A DNA stretch of 64,000 nt from Lactuca virosa. Lineage: Eukaryota; Streptophyta; Magnoliopsida; Asterales; Asteraceae. The notes under the pieces were generated by a model. That model searched no databases and had not been told where the DNA came from. It saw nothing but the letters and a program-made list of their open reading frames with translations. The translations under genes were made by a program, and so were the position numbers. Location: positions 402,608,379-402,672,378 of the forward strand of contig CAKMRJ010001112.1 of the NCBI GenBank assembly GCA_928212115.1, given 5' to 3'. Below, piece after piece: positions 12,404-23,039 of the stretch (its first letter is position 1; every line of letters starts with the position of its first letter).

Positions 12404-13712
12404 GAGAGCCGGGTGTGGGCAACGCGGAAGACGCGTTATTTGATTTGGCACCCTAATAACGGTGCCATAACGGTGGAACACCGCCCCGCGTAGCCGTTAT
12501 TAGGTGTTATGTTAAGATACGTTATCACGAAAACGGGAGGTAACGCCGGTTATTTGCTTCAAACGGTCATAATTTCGACCGTTTTTTAAAACGGTCACTT
12601 ATTAAAAAAAACAAATTTTATTTACACTATAAATAAATACAATTTATATCATTTTTAAATACAAAAAACATAAATTTCTCTCAACTACATATTTCTTTCA
12701 ATATTTCAAAACCAAAATATGGATCAATTTGATCCGGCCCATCCGTACAACGATGATAACGATGAAGACGATTTGTTCGTGACTATGATGTACCGTTATT
12801 ATACAGACAGCCTGGTACAGCCAGATCCAGCTCCACTACTCACGCGACGTGCGGCGTTAAATAGAGATCGTGAGGAATGGCATAGACGGCTAGTTAACGA
12901 TTACTTTGCGGAAAATTGTGTCTACCAGCCAAACGATTTCAAAAGAAGATTTCGTTTGCGAAAAAATGTCTTTGAAAGGATAGCCAACGCTATGGAAGCA
13001 AAGTATCGTTTGATTCAACTTTTATAATTTACAAAATGTCACTTTTAGATAAAATAAATACAATTTTTACATGTTTAATATTTATTTAGGTATGAATTTT
13101 TCCAAATGAGATATGATGCTAGAGGCAAACGAGGTTTCACAGGGTTGCAAAAATGTGTTGCTGCAATTAAACTTATGGCAATGGGGGAGTCGCCCGATTC
13201 TGTTGACGACCGATTCTGTTGACAATTATATGAGAATGTATGAGAGGACCGCACGAGAAAGTTTGTATTTATTGGCAAGAGGTGTTGTCGAAACCTTCGG
13301 TGACCAATACTTGCGCAAACCTTCGTTGCATGATATGCAACAACTATATGCGGCGCATGAAGAAAGACATGATTTTCCGAGTATGCTTGGGAGCATTGAC
13401 TGCACACACTGGAAATGGAGAAATTGCCCCATGGCGTGGAAAGGCCAGTATTCGAGCGGTCATCATGGAGCGCCTTCGTTGGTATTAGAGACTGTTGCTT
13501 CACAAGATTTATGGATTTTGCATGCTTTTTTCGGGGTTGCGGGTTCTAACAACGACGTAACGTTCTCGATCAATCACCAATATTTGACGATCTTTTGTCA
13601 GGAAAAGCCCCGGATGCTCCTTTCACAGTGAATGGAAAAGCCTTCGTTGGTATGAGTAGGATGCTATCATGACACATTTTGGGTGTGGTAATGTTGCCCA
13701 CACCTAGTAGTC
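12404..13712 (+). mobile_element. PIF/Harbinger transposon, 1.3 kb, with TAA duplication
   Basis: The left terminus GAGAGCCGGGTGTGGGCAAC pairs with the right terminus (reverse-complement GACTACTAGGTGTGGGCAAC), 15 of 20 bases matching, including the core GGTGTGGGCAAC. The 3-bp TAA at 12401-12403 and 13713-13715 is the target duplication typical of PIF/Harbinger. GC-rich subterminal DNA with GTTATT and AACGG repeats follows the left end. The body holds the N-terminal two-thirds of a transposase; the rest has been deleted, so the copy is non-autonomous. Confidence 0.9.
12719..13640 (+). pseudogene. Harbinger (HARBI1-like, DDE_Tnp_4) transposase pseudogene
   Basis: The first open part (12719-13027) has the N-terminal helical region (HRRLVNDYFAENCVYQPNDF, RFRLRKNVFERI). 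The second (13113-13631, with frame change) carries DSVDNYMRMYE and then the catalytic block around the first aspartate (MLGSIDCTHWKWRNCP), AWKGQY, and FFGVAGSNNDV. A one-base shift near 13575 moves the continuation (FDDLL, KAPDAPFTVNG) into another frame. The segments with the second D and the E of the DDE triad are missing. Mutated to non-function. Confidence 0.85.
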
Positions 13713-13938
13713 TAAATACATATCTTTTTAAACACTTCTCAACCCAAATGTCAATTTCATCGAAATTGTTGATTAGTCCATACTCTATCATCTTCAATGT
13801 TGGGGTGGACTCGATTTTCATTTTCATTGCACCTTGAATTCTTGAAATAACCTCCCCGCAATTATCTACAGTGAATAACAACTCCCTGGCACCCACCACA
13901 CCAGAGTTAGCACCCCTTCTTACTTTTTGAGTAAACAA
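13713..13938 (-). pseudogene. Fragment of an unidentified coding sequence abutting the Harbinger element
   Basis: The minus frame from about 13938 down to the Harbinger edge is open for about 75 codons. Its composition looks protein-like rather than random (ANSGVVGARELLFTVDNC, STPTLKMIEYGLINNFDEI, WVEKCLKRY). The open frame continues into the Harbinger sequence by chance. No matching continuation was recognised on the other side of the insertion (below 12400). I do not recognise the family; it could be a remnant of a host gene or of another transposon. Confidence 0.35.
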
Positions 13939-14300
13939 AGAAAAGAAACAAGAACATCAGCACCCAACTACTCTTTCATAATATCATTCTAATTTCTACA
14001 GTCTTGGTGATATATTTTAGACAAATGGGTTTTTTCTGGTTCTCAAATTGACTTCTGAATTTCTTTCTTGTTGAAACAACTACTTTATTTATGTTCAATC
14101 GGTTGTTCAGCTCTCGTTTTCCTTTCTCAATCGGTAGTTTAGGGCTGTTGTTGACTCCACTCGAAGCAACGATATCTTTCACTCTTCCTTCGGAGTTATA
14201 TCTATGTTTCGGTTGTGAGAATTTCTTCTTCCACTTCGCCCGATTGTAATTTAGCTGAGTCGTGATTGGGTATTTTGTGATCAGAGAAGACTTGGGGTTT
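13939..14300 (+). promoter_or_regulatory. Probable promoter and 5' UTR of the FLY-type gene
   Basis: This is the stretch between the upstream Harbinger/pseudogene debris and the FLY exon 1 ATG at 14301. No sharp TATA box could be assigned. The last ~150 bp is pyrimidine-rich (TTCTTCTTCCACTTC), typical of plant 5' leaders. The transcription start cannot be fixed from sequence alone. Confidence 0.4.
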
Positions 14301-16854
14301 ATGGGGTTGAAGGTGAAAGAATTTAGGGTTTCTTCGGGTTGTTGTGGGTTGTCCTGTCAATTTTTCAACCGGTTGCAGGATTAAGACCTCTCAGGGAGAG
14401 AGCTAGTTCATGGGGTGATGAGGTTAGTTTCTACCAATATTGTTGATTTTATATCTTGCATATAATTCCTTTTAAACTTAGTTTTATGTTAACCAGACTT
14501 ACAAGTTCTATTAATTTACAGGAAGATTGAACTTTGCTATTCTTCTTAATTTTCTTTGTGAACTTTGAAATGAGTATGTCTGTTGAATCTTTTGAGGAAA
14601 ATTTTCCCGCTACATTGCACTTTGGGGAAAGTGCTAGAGAGAAAAATGTTGAAGTAGTAGACTAGATGTAAAGAAATGTAGCACTTTCTATGTGATGAGG
14701 GAGTATTTTGAGTTAGTCAACTGGAAGCAAAACCTCAAGATACAAATGAGAACATTCTTCTTGAATCTAGATGTAAAGAATGTAGCACTTAATGAGAACA
14801 TTCTTTTTGACTTAATGCAGAAAGAACAACTTAATAGAATTTCCATATTGTTAGAATAAAACATGATTTTGAGATACCAAATGGGGTGTTTCTTTTTTTA
14901 CTTAATGCACAAAGAGCAACTTAATAGAGAAAGTCAGAGGTCTGTGGTGTAAATTACTTATGATGACAAAAAAGAGCTTAAGTTTGAGTAAAGTCTGATT
15001 AAAACCTGTATGCTTCTTTCAGTGGCTTGTTGCAAGGAAAGATGAGAATGAAGTGGGCCCATTCTCTGCATGGAATATAACTGGGACATACAGAGGTCTG
15101 TAGTGTAAATTACTTGGTTATGATATTTGGTTGTTATCCCTTCTTACTACTATTTATGGCCTGGATGAAACTCTTTTTTATGCTCTTGATCTCTCTCGTA
15201 TGTGCAAAAGACGTGAATGCCCTCTTACCTCTTCTAGGTTTCCAGATCTTAAGAAACTATTTTTCGTTTTTTTGTGTTATATAATTAATTCACTTATGTT
15301 GGGTTGTGTAATAATGTCAGGGGCTTGGAAGTTCATCCAGTCCTCAAATACCTCTTCCAGGTTTCCAGATTTTAAGAAATCAAGTGGAAATTCTGTATTG
15401 GAGTTGATGACTAGGCCAACTAAAATAAATGGTGTACATTATGTTCAGGTAAGGTGTTAATTACTCTGATCATCTTATCATTCAGTGCTGCATTGATAAA
15501 TGATCAAAAAGTATTTGAGAAAATAACAGCACACTTAGGAAAAATGGAAAGAAAAAATAACTTTTTCTTTTAGCAAATCTGTAAAAAGTTAGGATTTAAT
15601 GGAGACAGCCTTACTTCCTGATTTTCTCTATAAAGTCATTATTTCTGCATTAAATTAAAAAAGAAACACACGTATAACTTATATAACTTACCGAATCGGT
15701 TCCTGTCCTCTTTAAGTCCATTAAGTCAAAAAGAACCATAACTTCTTGACTTAATGGGGAAGAACTTAATCTGTTAAGCTATACATGAGTGTTTCTTTTT
15801 GAATTAATGCAGAAAGAATAACCTAATCTTTTACAAATTTACCCTCATGTGTGTTCTTTTCTTCTGAAGTGTCTTTTTATCTGGATAAAGAAAGAATAAG
15901 GAAACAAGATGTGTGTTTATATCTGTATGCATTACTTGAATTAAAAGATGTTTGTTTGGCAACTGTGGTATTAGATACCTTAACCTGGATTTGAAAAAGT
16001 CTGATTATAAAATTATATTCCAAATAATGATTTATGATTTATTACAGGGTGTAATGATTTTCCATGATGTGTTTGATAATGAACCAGAAGTTGGTCGTGT
16101 CCAAATTAGGGTAGAAGGGGTATACATATGGCCATTCAGACAACTTCGAATGGTAGCTAACAGGTATTAAATATCTTCAGATTACCTTATTTGCTATAGA
16201 ACTTCATATTTAAAATATGTTGATGGAATATCTTTATGAGATTAAATAAATACATGTACGATAATTTTGACTTACAGTGGAAGAGAGGGAGAGTTTGGTC
16301 AAGAAGAAGATTATATATTTTCCAACCCCTACCACTTGGTAATCCTTATTGCATCTTCATATTATAATACTGTATCTGTATGTAACTCTATTGATTCGTT
16401 CTTTCTGCATAATGTGAAAAAAGAAACACCCTTATATAATATAATGGCTTACCATATTTAGTCTTGTCCTCACTAAGTCTATTAAGCAAAAAAGAAATCA
16501 CGTGGTTAATTTTTATTCTTAGTTGTAAATTTATGTTACTAACCTTGCATCTTTAATGCCTTCTCAGCTTGGAGTTTTCTCATCACAAGTATTTCAGGAG
16601 TCCCCACGAGATAAGATCTGGAAGAGCAAACAATGTAGTTTTTCCTCCCACACTTTTGTATTCTTTCTTTTTCTTTAATTAAGCTTAATATAATTATCTA
16701 AAATTGTTCTTGCAGCTCCAATTACTGACATGGACAAGCATTGTAATGTTGAAATCTCTGCTCAAATTTCTCGTGTCTCGTCCACCCAAAGTGGTACTCC
16801 CATCTCTATACTCAATTCTTTGCTTTCAACTTTATTTTTCTTCTATAATATATA

Positions 16855-16898
<44 letters not shown>

Positions 16899-19800
16899 AA
16901 GCGATTTTGATTTGTTTGTGGTAGATGGAGAGCATGATCGTTATTACTTGGAAGGGTTAATGGAGAGCCCTTCTGCTGATGATGATGGAGATTGCTTCTC
17001 ACCCATGTTAATGAATGCTACTTCAGTCAACATTGAGGTTTACTATAACAAAGCAGTGAATTACACTTTAATGGTCACCTTTGTATCCTTCAAGTCATCC
17101 CTCCCTTGTTGATTTTAAATAAATTGATGCTAGATAAAATATTTTAAATAAGCTATCACATGGGTTTTCTGTTTGACTTAATGCATAAAGCATGACTTGA
17201 CAGAAAGTCAACTTTCCCCGTTTATTTACTCCCAACTTCTTACAAATTTGTCCCATTAAGTGCTGTATGGATGACATGTTGAACAGATAAATGATGTTGG
17301 TCTGGAAGAAGTGTTGTATGAACAAATGCTGCTTCTTTTTTGGACTAAATATACCGTCTAAATGAATAATGGGAATGACCATTTTACCCTTGTGTCTGGA
17401 TATTGGTGTTAAATAACAAATTTACTGTCTATTTTATGTAACTGTTATAAATATGAATTATAAATTGCAGCAAATAAAACTTTCTGAAATTCTTAAAAAA
17501 AGTATTTGATATAAATAATGATATAGATTCAATTAGTTGAATCCAAAATCTGGTAAGTTACATATGCATGCTTCTTTTTTATTTAATGCAGAAAGAAGTC
17601 AAAGAGCATCTTAGTAGAGAAAGTAGGAAAGGATCCATTAAGTCCTAACTTTTTACAAATTTGCCCTCACTTATTTTTCTCTTCCATTTCTCCAAGTGTG
17701 GTGTCATTTATGCATCAATGTTATTATTCTTTATCAATTGTGAATGATCAACTGCTTTATTGTTGCTCCTTAAACTTTTTGGCGTATCAGATTTCTTTTC
17801 TTCAGGTTCTTCTATTAATTCGGCAAATGGAGCATAGTAATACACAATCTGTAAGATCTTGCCCAATAAATTGTACTTGTACACTAATATTCAAATAATT
17901 TAAAGATCATTATTTCTTTGAGAAGATGAGATACCAATGTGGATTCTAAAATCTCCTGCAGGGTGCTGCAAAGGTATCGATTTTGATGATTGGACAGCAG
18001 GCTATCATGGATGCTTATCTTTGTCTTTTACATTTGACTGCAGGGATATTAGTTGGTAAGAATAAGATATATACTTCTTTTGACATTGTTTGCCAATTTT
18101 TGTTTGTGGTTTATTTATCAACAACATTACCATTTTGTTGATTATCTTATAATTTATATGATAGGATAAAATACAGAAAAGCACTTCTACTTTCACTGTT
18201 CTATCCATTTAACCACTTAACTATTTTCTCTAATGACTGAACCATTATGCTTTTTTGACAGTTTGAAAAAAAAAATCCCAGGTTATCTGTTAGTAGAAGT
18301 ACAAAAAAACACAATGTACTTTCACCATTTTATTGATCTAGGCATTAAACTATTACTTTGTTTTATTGGTTTAGCTACTAAACTATTATACACTAATCAT
18401 TAAAAAAAAAATAGTGCAGTGGCTAATTTTGGATAACATGATGAAAGTACATACATTGTACTTTGACTAATCTACCCAACAACTATGACAGTGAAACTGC
18501 TTTGTGTTTCAAATACATTGTTATAATTCGGTAGTCATTTCAAAGTACAATTCTGCATTATGAAAAAAAAATTGTAAGTAGAATTCTATAATAAACAAAC
18601 AAGTAAAAGCACAATGCTATTTCCTGCATTGAAACCCTACTATTAATCCTCCATAGACACATTTTTCAATTTTCTATTGCTTATGAACATGTGATGAGTT
18701 TGTGTTTTTTTTTTGGGGGGGTTGCAGAGTCGCTATTTAATGCTTTTGCTACAGCTGCATTTTTTAAGTTTGTGGTGTTCTCCATCTTTGAGATGAGGTA
18801 TCTTCTTGCCATATGGAAGGCAGGTAGATCTGCAAATAATGGAGAGGGTTGGGAAGCTATGAGGCGTGAACTTTCGGTTCTTTACAGTCGATTCTGTAAG
18901 TTTTATAAATCATCATCTTCTCTGTTTATTTTGTTTTCCTAGTAAATTTACACATTAATGAGTAAGTATTAAGCAGAAGATGTATTTATTTTGCAGATGG
19001 AATCCTTTTAGGTGGAATTCTGATCATGTATGAGTTCCATAGATATCTAAGGCCGATACTTCTTGTTTTACACTCGTTTTGGATTCCACAAATCATCACT
19101 AACATTGTGAGTGATTCAAGAAAACCATTGCATCCTCAGTATATAATTGGAATGTCTTTGACTCGGCTTGCAATTCCACTCTATGTGTTTGGGTGTCCTC
19201 ATAACTTCATGCGAATTGAACCCGATAAAAACTGGTGTATTACTTTGGGTCTTCTTGTCAGTTTCCAGGCTGCAGTTCTCATTCTACAACACTATCTTGG
19301 ATCCAGATGCTTTATTCCTCGCCAGGTTTGTTTGTTGTTGTTTTTTTCTTTTATTTAACAAAATACTAAAAGGGCATGTTTGGTTGGAATCCGAGATTCC
19401 ATTCTACAACACTGTCTTGGATCTCGATGCTTTGAGATTCCAATTCCTTTGAAAAATTCCATTCCTCGCAGACATAAATGTTGCCATAAGGTGGTGTTTG
19501 GTAAGATGGATTAGAATTCAAAAAAAAAAAAAAAAGTTGTTTGTTGAACTTGAAAGAATGTTATTCCTTGGTAAGGGGGTGTCTTTTTTTTTTTCCATTA
19601 TGGAGTGGAATGAAAAGTTGGAATATAAACCATTTTTATCTATGTAATTTTGAAGAACATCCCTTTCTTTATAATTTCACGATTTTAGTTAGATTAAAGT
19701 TTTGTTTTCTAAAAATAACTAGAAAATATTTTCTTTTTGTTGTAATCAATTTTGGGGTTTCATGAGCTTTCATTAAGTTTAAATTTTTGTTATTATAAAT

Positions 19801-20746
19801 AAAAAAAGTTCATTAATTATAATTAGAAAATTGTGTAGTGTGTAGAGTTAAAACTACACATTGTTTCTACATATAACATAAACAAAATTCATATGAAAGT
19901 TCATTCCATTCCTAGAGTCCAACCATCATGAGATGTAATAACTCATTTTATTACCTTGCTTATTTCGACCCATTCCATTCCATCCACCCAAGCAAACCCT
20001 TTTTTAGTCTACGTGCATTGTTCAATAGTGACATACAAGCAAACCCTGTTTTGACTTAATTGTCTTTGCTTTGACCAACTCTGATCTTGTAAATTTTGAT
20101 GTATTAATGCAGATTTTGCCCGAGAAATATTGTTATTTTAGAAAAGTTGATCAGGATTCGGCTCATGCCACCGATTGTGTCATTTGCATGACTGCTATTG
20201 ATCTGACTCAGAATTCAAATGATTGCATGGTATTTAATGGAAAATAAAATATAGAGGACAATTTCAACTCATTCTTCATTAATTTGTATATTCTAGCATC
20301 CTACTTTTTTTTCTTCCTATTACAACATTCTACATTGAAAATATACACAGATATAGCAATGTATATTCAAATTATGTCCTAATAAGAAAAAACGTAAGTG
20401 CAATGCTATAATTGGGTAGACTTTTCAAAGTACAAAGTCTTGATAGAAAAAAAAAAAAAAAAGTAGGATGCCATGACATACATACAAGTAAAAAAAGTAG
20501 ATTGCTATTTCTTGCATTTAGGCCTGGCCTGGCCTACATTTAATTGGTAACCAGTCACAAAATTTATCTAAATAGGAAATGGAAACTGCTTTATCTATTT
20601 TAATAATGATTTTTGTAACTGAAGTTTTAACTTTTTCTATATAGGTTACTCCATGTGATCATTTTTTCCACTCGGGATGTTTACAAAGATGGATGGATAT
20701 AAAAATGGAGTGCCCAACATGTCGGCGATCACTTCCACCTGCTTAA
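14301..20746 (+). CDS. FLY1/2: Transmembrane RING E3 ubiquitin ligase, FLY1/FLY2 (FLYING SAUCER, Tul1-like), 14 exons, apparent frameshift in exon 1
   Basis: Exons: 14301-14422, 15023-15095, 15321-15448, 16048-16163, 16278-16338, 16568-16634, 16716-16793, 16925-17082, 17791-17850, 17962-18055, 18728-18895, 18997-19325, 20113-20229, 20645-20746; all introns GT..AG. Exons 2-14 total 1551 nt in one open frame (516 codons plus TAA). They encode a luminal N-terminal domain (GPFSAWNITGTYRG, GVYIWPFRQLRMVAN), about seven hydrophobic spans (exons 8-12), and a C-terminal RING-H2 finger (CVICMTAIDL, CDHFFHSGCLQRW, CPTCRRSLPPA). Family role: endomembrane E3 ligase related to yeast Tul1; Arabidopsis FLY1 affects pectin methylesterification in seed mucilage. 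Exon 1 encodes a signal peptide ending LRPLRERASSWGDE, but the ATG at 14301 is one base out of frame with it. The intended start is probably this ATG with a missing base near 14322-14325. Confidence 0.9.
15226..15256 (+). repeat. Partial copy of FLY exon 3 within intron 2
   Basis: Thirty-one bases in the intron match the exon 3 segment 15349-15379 with two differences (TACCTCTTCYAGGTTTCCAG core), exactly 123 bp upstream and in the same reading phase. It is not needed in the protein model. It looks like a short duplication of exon DNA. Confidence 0.8.
16845..16896. repeat. (TA)n microsatellite in FLY intron 7
   Basis: About 25 TA units with one interruption, lying in the intron between 16793 and 16925. 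The exon 8 acceptor is about 25 bp downstream. Confidence 0.9.
17567..17672. repeat. Copy of an intronic repeat family (TTAATGCAGAAAGAA type)
   Basis: The block in FLY intron 8 has TTAATGCAGAAAGAAG, then TTAGTAGAGAAAGT, then TTTTTACAAATTTGCCCTCA. Related blocks occur at 14806-14845, 14890-14940, 15780-15855 and 17170-17262, with inverted versions at about 15640-15672 and 16395-16430. It is a dispersed, probably miniature-element family concentrated in this gene; termini were not defined. Confidence 0.65.
18540..18640. mobile_element. Partial copy of palindromic MITE family P (FLY intron 10)
   Basis: It ends in GCACAATGCTATTTCCTGCATTGAAACCCT, the right-arm signature of the family defined by the complete copy at 21185-21377, but the left arm is not recognisable. 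Confidence 0.55.
19366..20007. mobile_element. Tourist-like MITE, ~640 bp, in FLY intron 12
   Basis: The left end CTAAAAGGGCATGTTTGG and the right end (reverse complement CTAAAAAAGGGTTTGCTTGGG) form an imperfect terminal inverted repeat. GGAAT/ATTCC repeats occur just inside both ends. The target duplication is not clear. It contains a diverged copy of exon 12 DNA at 19401-19433. Similar GTTTGGTTGGAATCC-type ends occur in BUB1 introns near 23110-23160 and 24985-25090. Confidence 0.65.
19401..19433 (+). repeat. Partial copy of FLY exon 12 within intron 12
   Basis: Thirty-three bases match exon 12 positions 19281-19313 with about three differences (ATTCTACAACACTRTCTTGG core), 120 bp downstream. 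The next exon bases (ATTCCTCGC) reappear at 19461 after a 27 bp interruption. It sits just inside the start of the Tourist-like repeat. Confidence 0.8.
20283..20522. mobile_element. Copy of palindromic MITE family P (FLY intron 13)
   Basis: It has the family landmarks ATTCTAGCATCCTACTTT, TAATTGGGTAGACTTTTCAAAGTACAA and, at the right end, AGATTGCTATTTCTTGCATTTAGGCC. The left terminal bases are diverged. Confidence 0.7.
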
Positions 20747-20839
20747 AGTTTTATAATATGGACATTATTATATCATTACCACTCTGCTCATGGCAATGGT
20801 TACCTACTTTGCTCTTTTTACTTTTTACTAATATAATTC

Positions 20840-20940
20840 TTTTACAAATGCTATAACTGAAAAACGAAAATAGGATGCTATAAAGCACAAATAAATGAGA
20901 AATGCATGCCCATTTCTTGCATTTAGCCCTTTCATATTTG
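20840..20940. mobile_element. Partial copy of palindromic MITE family P
   Basis: The right-arm landmarks GATGCTATAAAGCACAAATAAATG and CCATTTCTTGCATTTAGCCCT are present; the left arm is missing. It lies just downstream of the FLY stop codon. Confidence 0.6.
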
Positions 20941-21184
20941 TATTTAACTGCCTCTGTCTCATGAAAGTTGCAACATTTGATCTGCAATGTAATTAGGAAT
21001 ATATGCAACTATTTGACAAATATCTAAAATGTCATTCAATAAAGAGAAAATAAAGAAATCTTATGGATTTGGAATAATAGCATCAATTTATTCATATCTA
21101 CCTGAATTTGCTTACTGATAAACAAATGAATTCATATCTATTTAAAATTTTAAACTACTATGCTTGTTTGACATTAAGAGGTCA

Positions 21185-21377
21185 AGGGTTAAATGCAAGA
21201 AATAGCATTTATTTGTTTGTTAGAGTTTTGTACCTTAAAAAACCTATCCAATTATAGAAATGTCATCCTATTGGGTACATTTTTCAAAGTACAATGCTGT
21301 AATAGAAAGAAATGAAAGTAACATTCTACAATACACAAATAAATAAAAGTATATTGCTATTTGTTGCATTTAGCCCT
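21185..21377. mobile_element. Complete copy of palindromic MITE family P, 193 bp
   Basis: The left end AGGGTTAAATGCAAGAAATAGC mirrors the right end (reverse complement AGGGCTAAATGCAACAAATAGC), and complementarity continues inward so that the element can fold on itself. It contains the diagnostic phrases TATAGAAATGTCATCC, TTTTTCAAAGTACAATGCTG and ACAAATAAATAAAAGTA. It carries no coding sequence. This copy defines the family seen repeatedly between 18.5 and 24.8 kb. Confidence 0.8.
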
Positions 21378-21499
21378 GTTAGTATACATTTTGATTGGGA
21401 CATTTCATACACCATTTTTTTTCTTCCTATTTGTGTATTGTTATGACCAAAGTGCTTATTGTGCGACAATTAAGTTCATATATATTTGAAACTTAGATG

Positions 21500-21700
21500 T
21501 ACCATTTTTGACAGTGGAAAGTCAAAGGCTAACTGCAGAAATAAATGCCTTAGTAAGAAAAAAATTAAAATTACGATTTTGTATTTTGAAAAAATATATC
21601 AAGTTATAGCAATGTCATCCAAATACAAAGCAATTTTTACAATATACAAATAAATGGAAGTAAGTTGTTATTTCTTGTAAACCGAATTGTATTATTCACC
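21500..21700. mobile_element. Diverged copy of palindromic MITE family P
   Basis: Shares TTATAGCAATGTCATCCAAA, CAAAGCAATTTTTACA and TTGTTATTTCTTG with other copies; both ends are diverged. Confidence 0.55.
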
Positions 21701-22262
21701 ATGTACTTTTGACTGCAGGTTGATCATGGATGTTGAATTGCAGCCGAGAGGATATTAGCCAAAAATGGACTTTTGTAGAATGTAAAAAAAAAAAAAAAAG
21801 GGTGAGAGGGGCAGGCTGCATAAAAACTGTATATTGTACATTATGTAACTCATTTCAAAGTTTCCTGAATTTATTCCTCATGAATATTGACCTGAGAAAC
21901 CACATTCCAAGCTACTAATTTGTACGAATGTTTATTAAGATGTATATACAAATGTACACATTGGTGAATCCCATGGAAATAACTTCAGTTTCTTGATTTT
22001 GTATCTTTTGAATATCTTGTTTGTGGTTTTAGTTGTCATTATTCAGTATGTATGGGTAACAAATGTTAAGTATATTGTTATTATGTGTTACATAAACTAT
22101 ATTGCTTATATTGATAAAAAGAGAAATATGTCGGTATTACATGCAGTTTGTTTGGAAAAAGATGTTAACAAGCATTTAACCCTTTTTTTTTTTTAAAGTT
22201 TAAATAAATACAAATACCCATATGATTTAGTGATAGTTTTAAAGATACAATGTGGTTGCCAA

Positions 22263-22954
22263 CTAAGATGAACACATTGAAATCCTTTGCTTTGCTAATG
22301 ATTGCTTTAGTTGTTTTATCAACTGAGGGTTTGAGCACATGTAGTCTTGAAATGATGTCTTTAAGTTTCCCAATATCTTCAAATGCTCCTCTTTTGGATC
22401 ATGGTTAAGCAAATCCTCAAATAGTTTCTTCCAAAGTTCCACTTTTTGGTATCTGTAAAAAACAATAACCAATAACAAAAGCTCGTGAAAATATAGCAAA
22501 CCTATTTTCAACATCATAAACAACAAATGTCTAGAAAAAAAAAATACCGTTTGAAAGGCATTTTAGGTTGATATGTATAGCCACCATCTAGAGATGCTTT
22601 CTTCTCTATCTCCATATATGAATTATGAAGCATCATATGAACAATCACACAAAGCCCATAAGTATCAACCTACCAAAAACTCAAACAACAAAATAAAGTC
22701 AACAAAATTTTATATTTATTTTGGATAATTACAGATGAATTGAGATATTTTTACCTGATATGTCCATGGTTTGTTCTCTTGCATTTGAATACAACGGAAA
22801 CCAGAAGTTCTACAATCTCCATTGAACTTTGTCTTGTTGGGAAATAAGTGCAGGTCTATTCCTCTACCCCAGTCAACAAGGCAAAGTCCCTGCCAATGGA
22901 ATTAACAATTATAATAAAACAAAAATACAATTTATAAATATTTATCCAAAATGT

Positions 22955-23039
<85 letters not shown>

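Larger units (their letters stand above)
20747..22262. other. FLY 3' UTR and convergent intergenic region with MITE copies
   Basis: After the FLY stop codon no coding continues. A possible spliced 3' UTR exon begins after TTGACTGCAG at 21720; this is uncertain. The region holds at least three family-P MITE copies or fragments and ends at the BUB1 stop codon on the other strand. No polyadenylation site could be fixed with confidence. Confidence 0.5.

Noticed and set aside
17083..17112. Extension of FLY exon 8 past the GT at 17083
   Set aside because: The family sequence continues at 17791 (ISFLQVLLLI), so the donor at 17083 is the better choice; the extension ends in a stop soon after.
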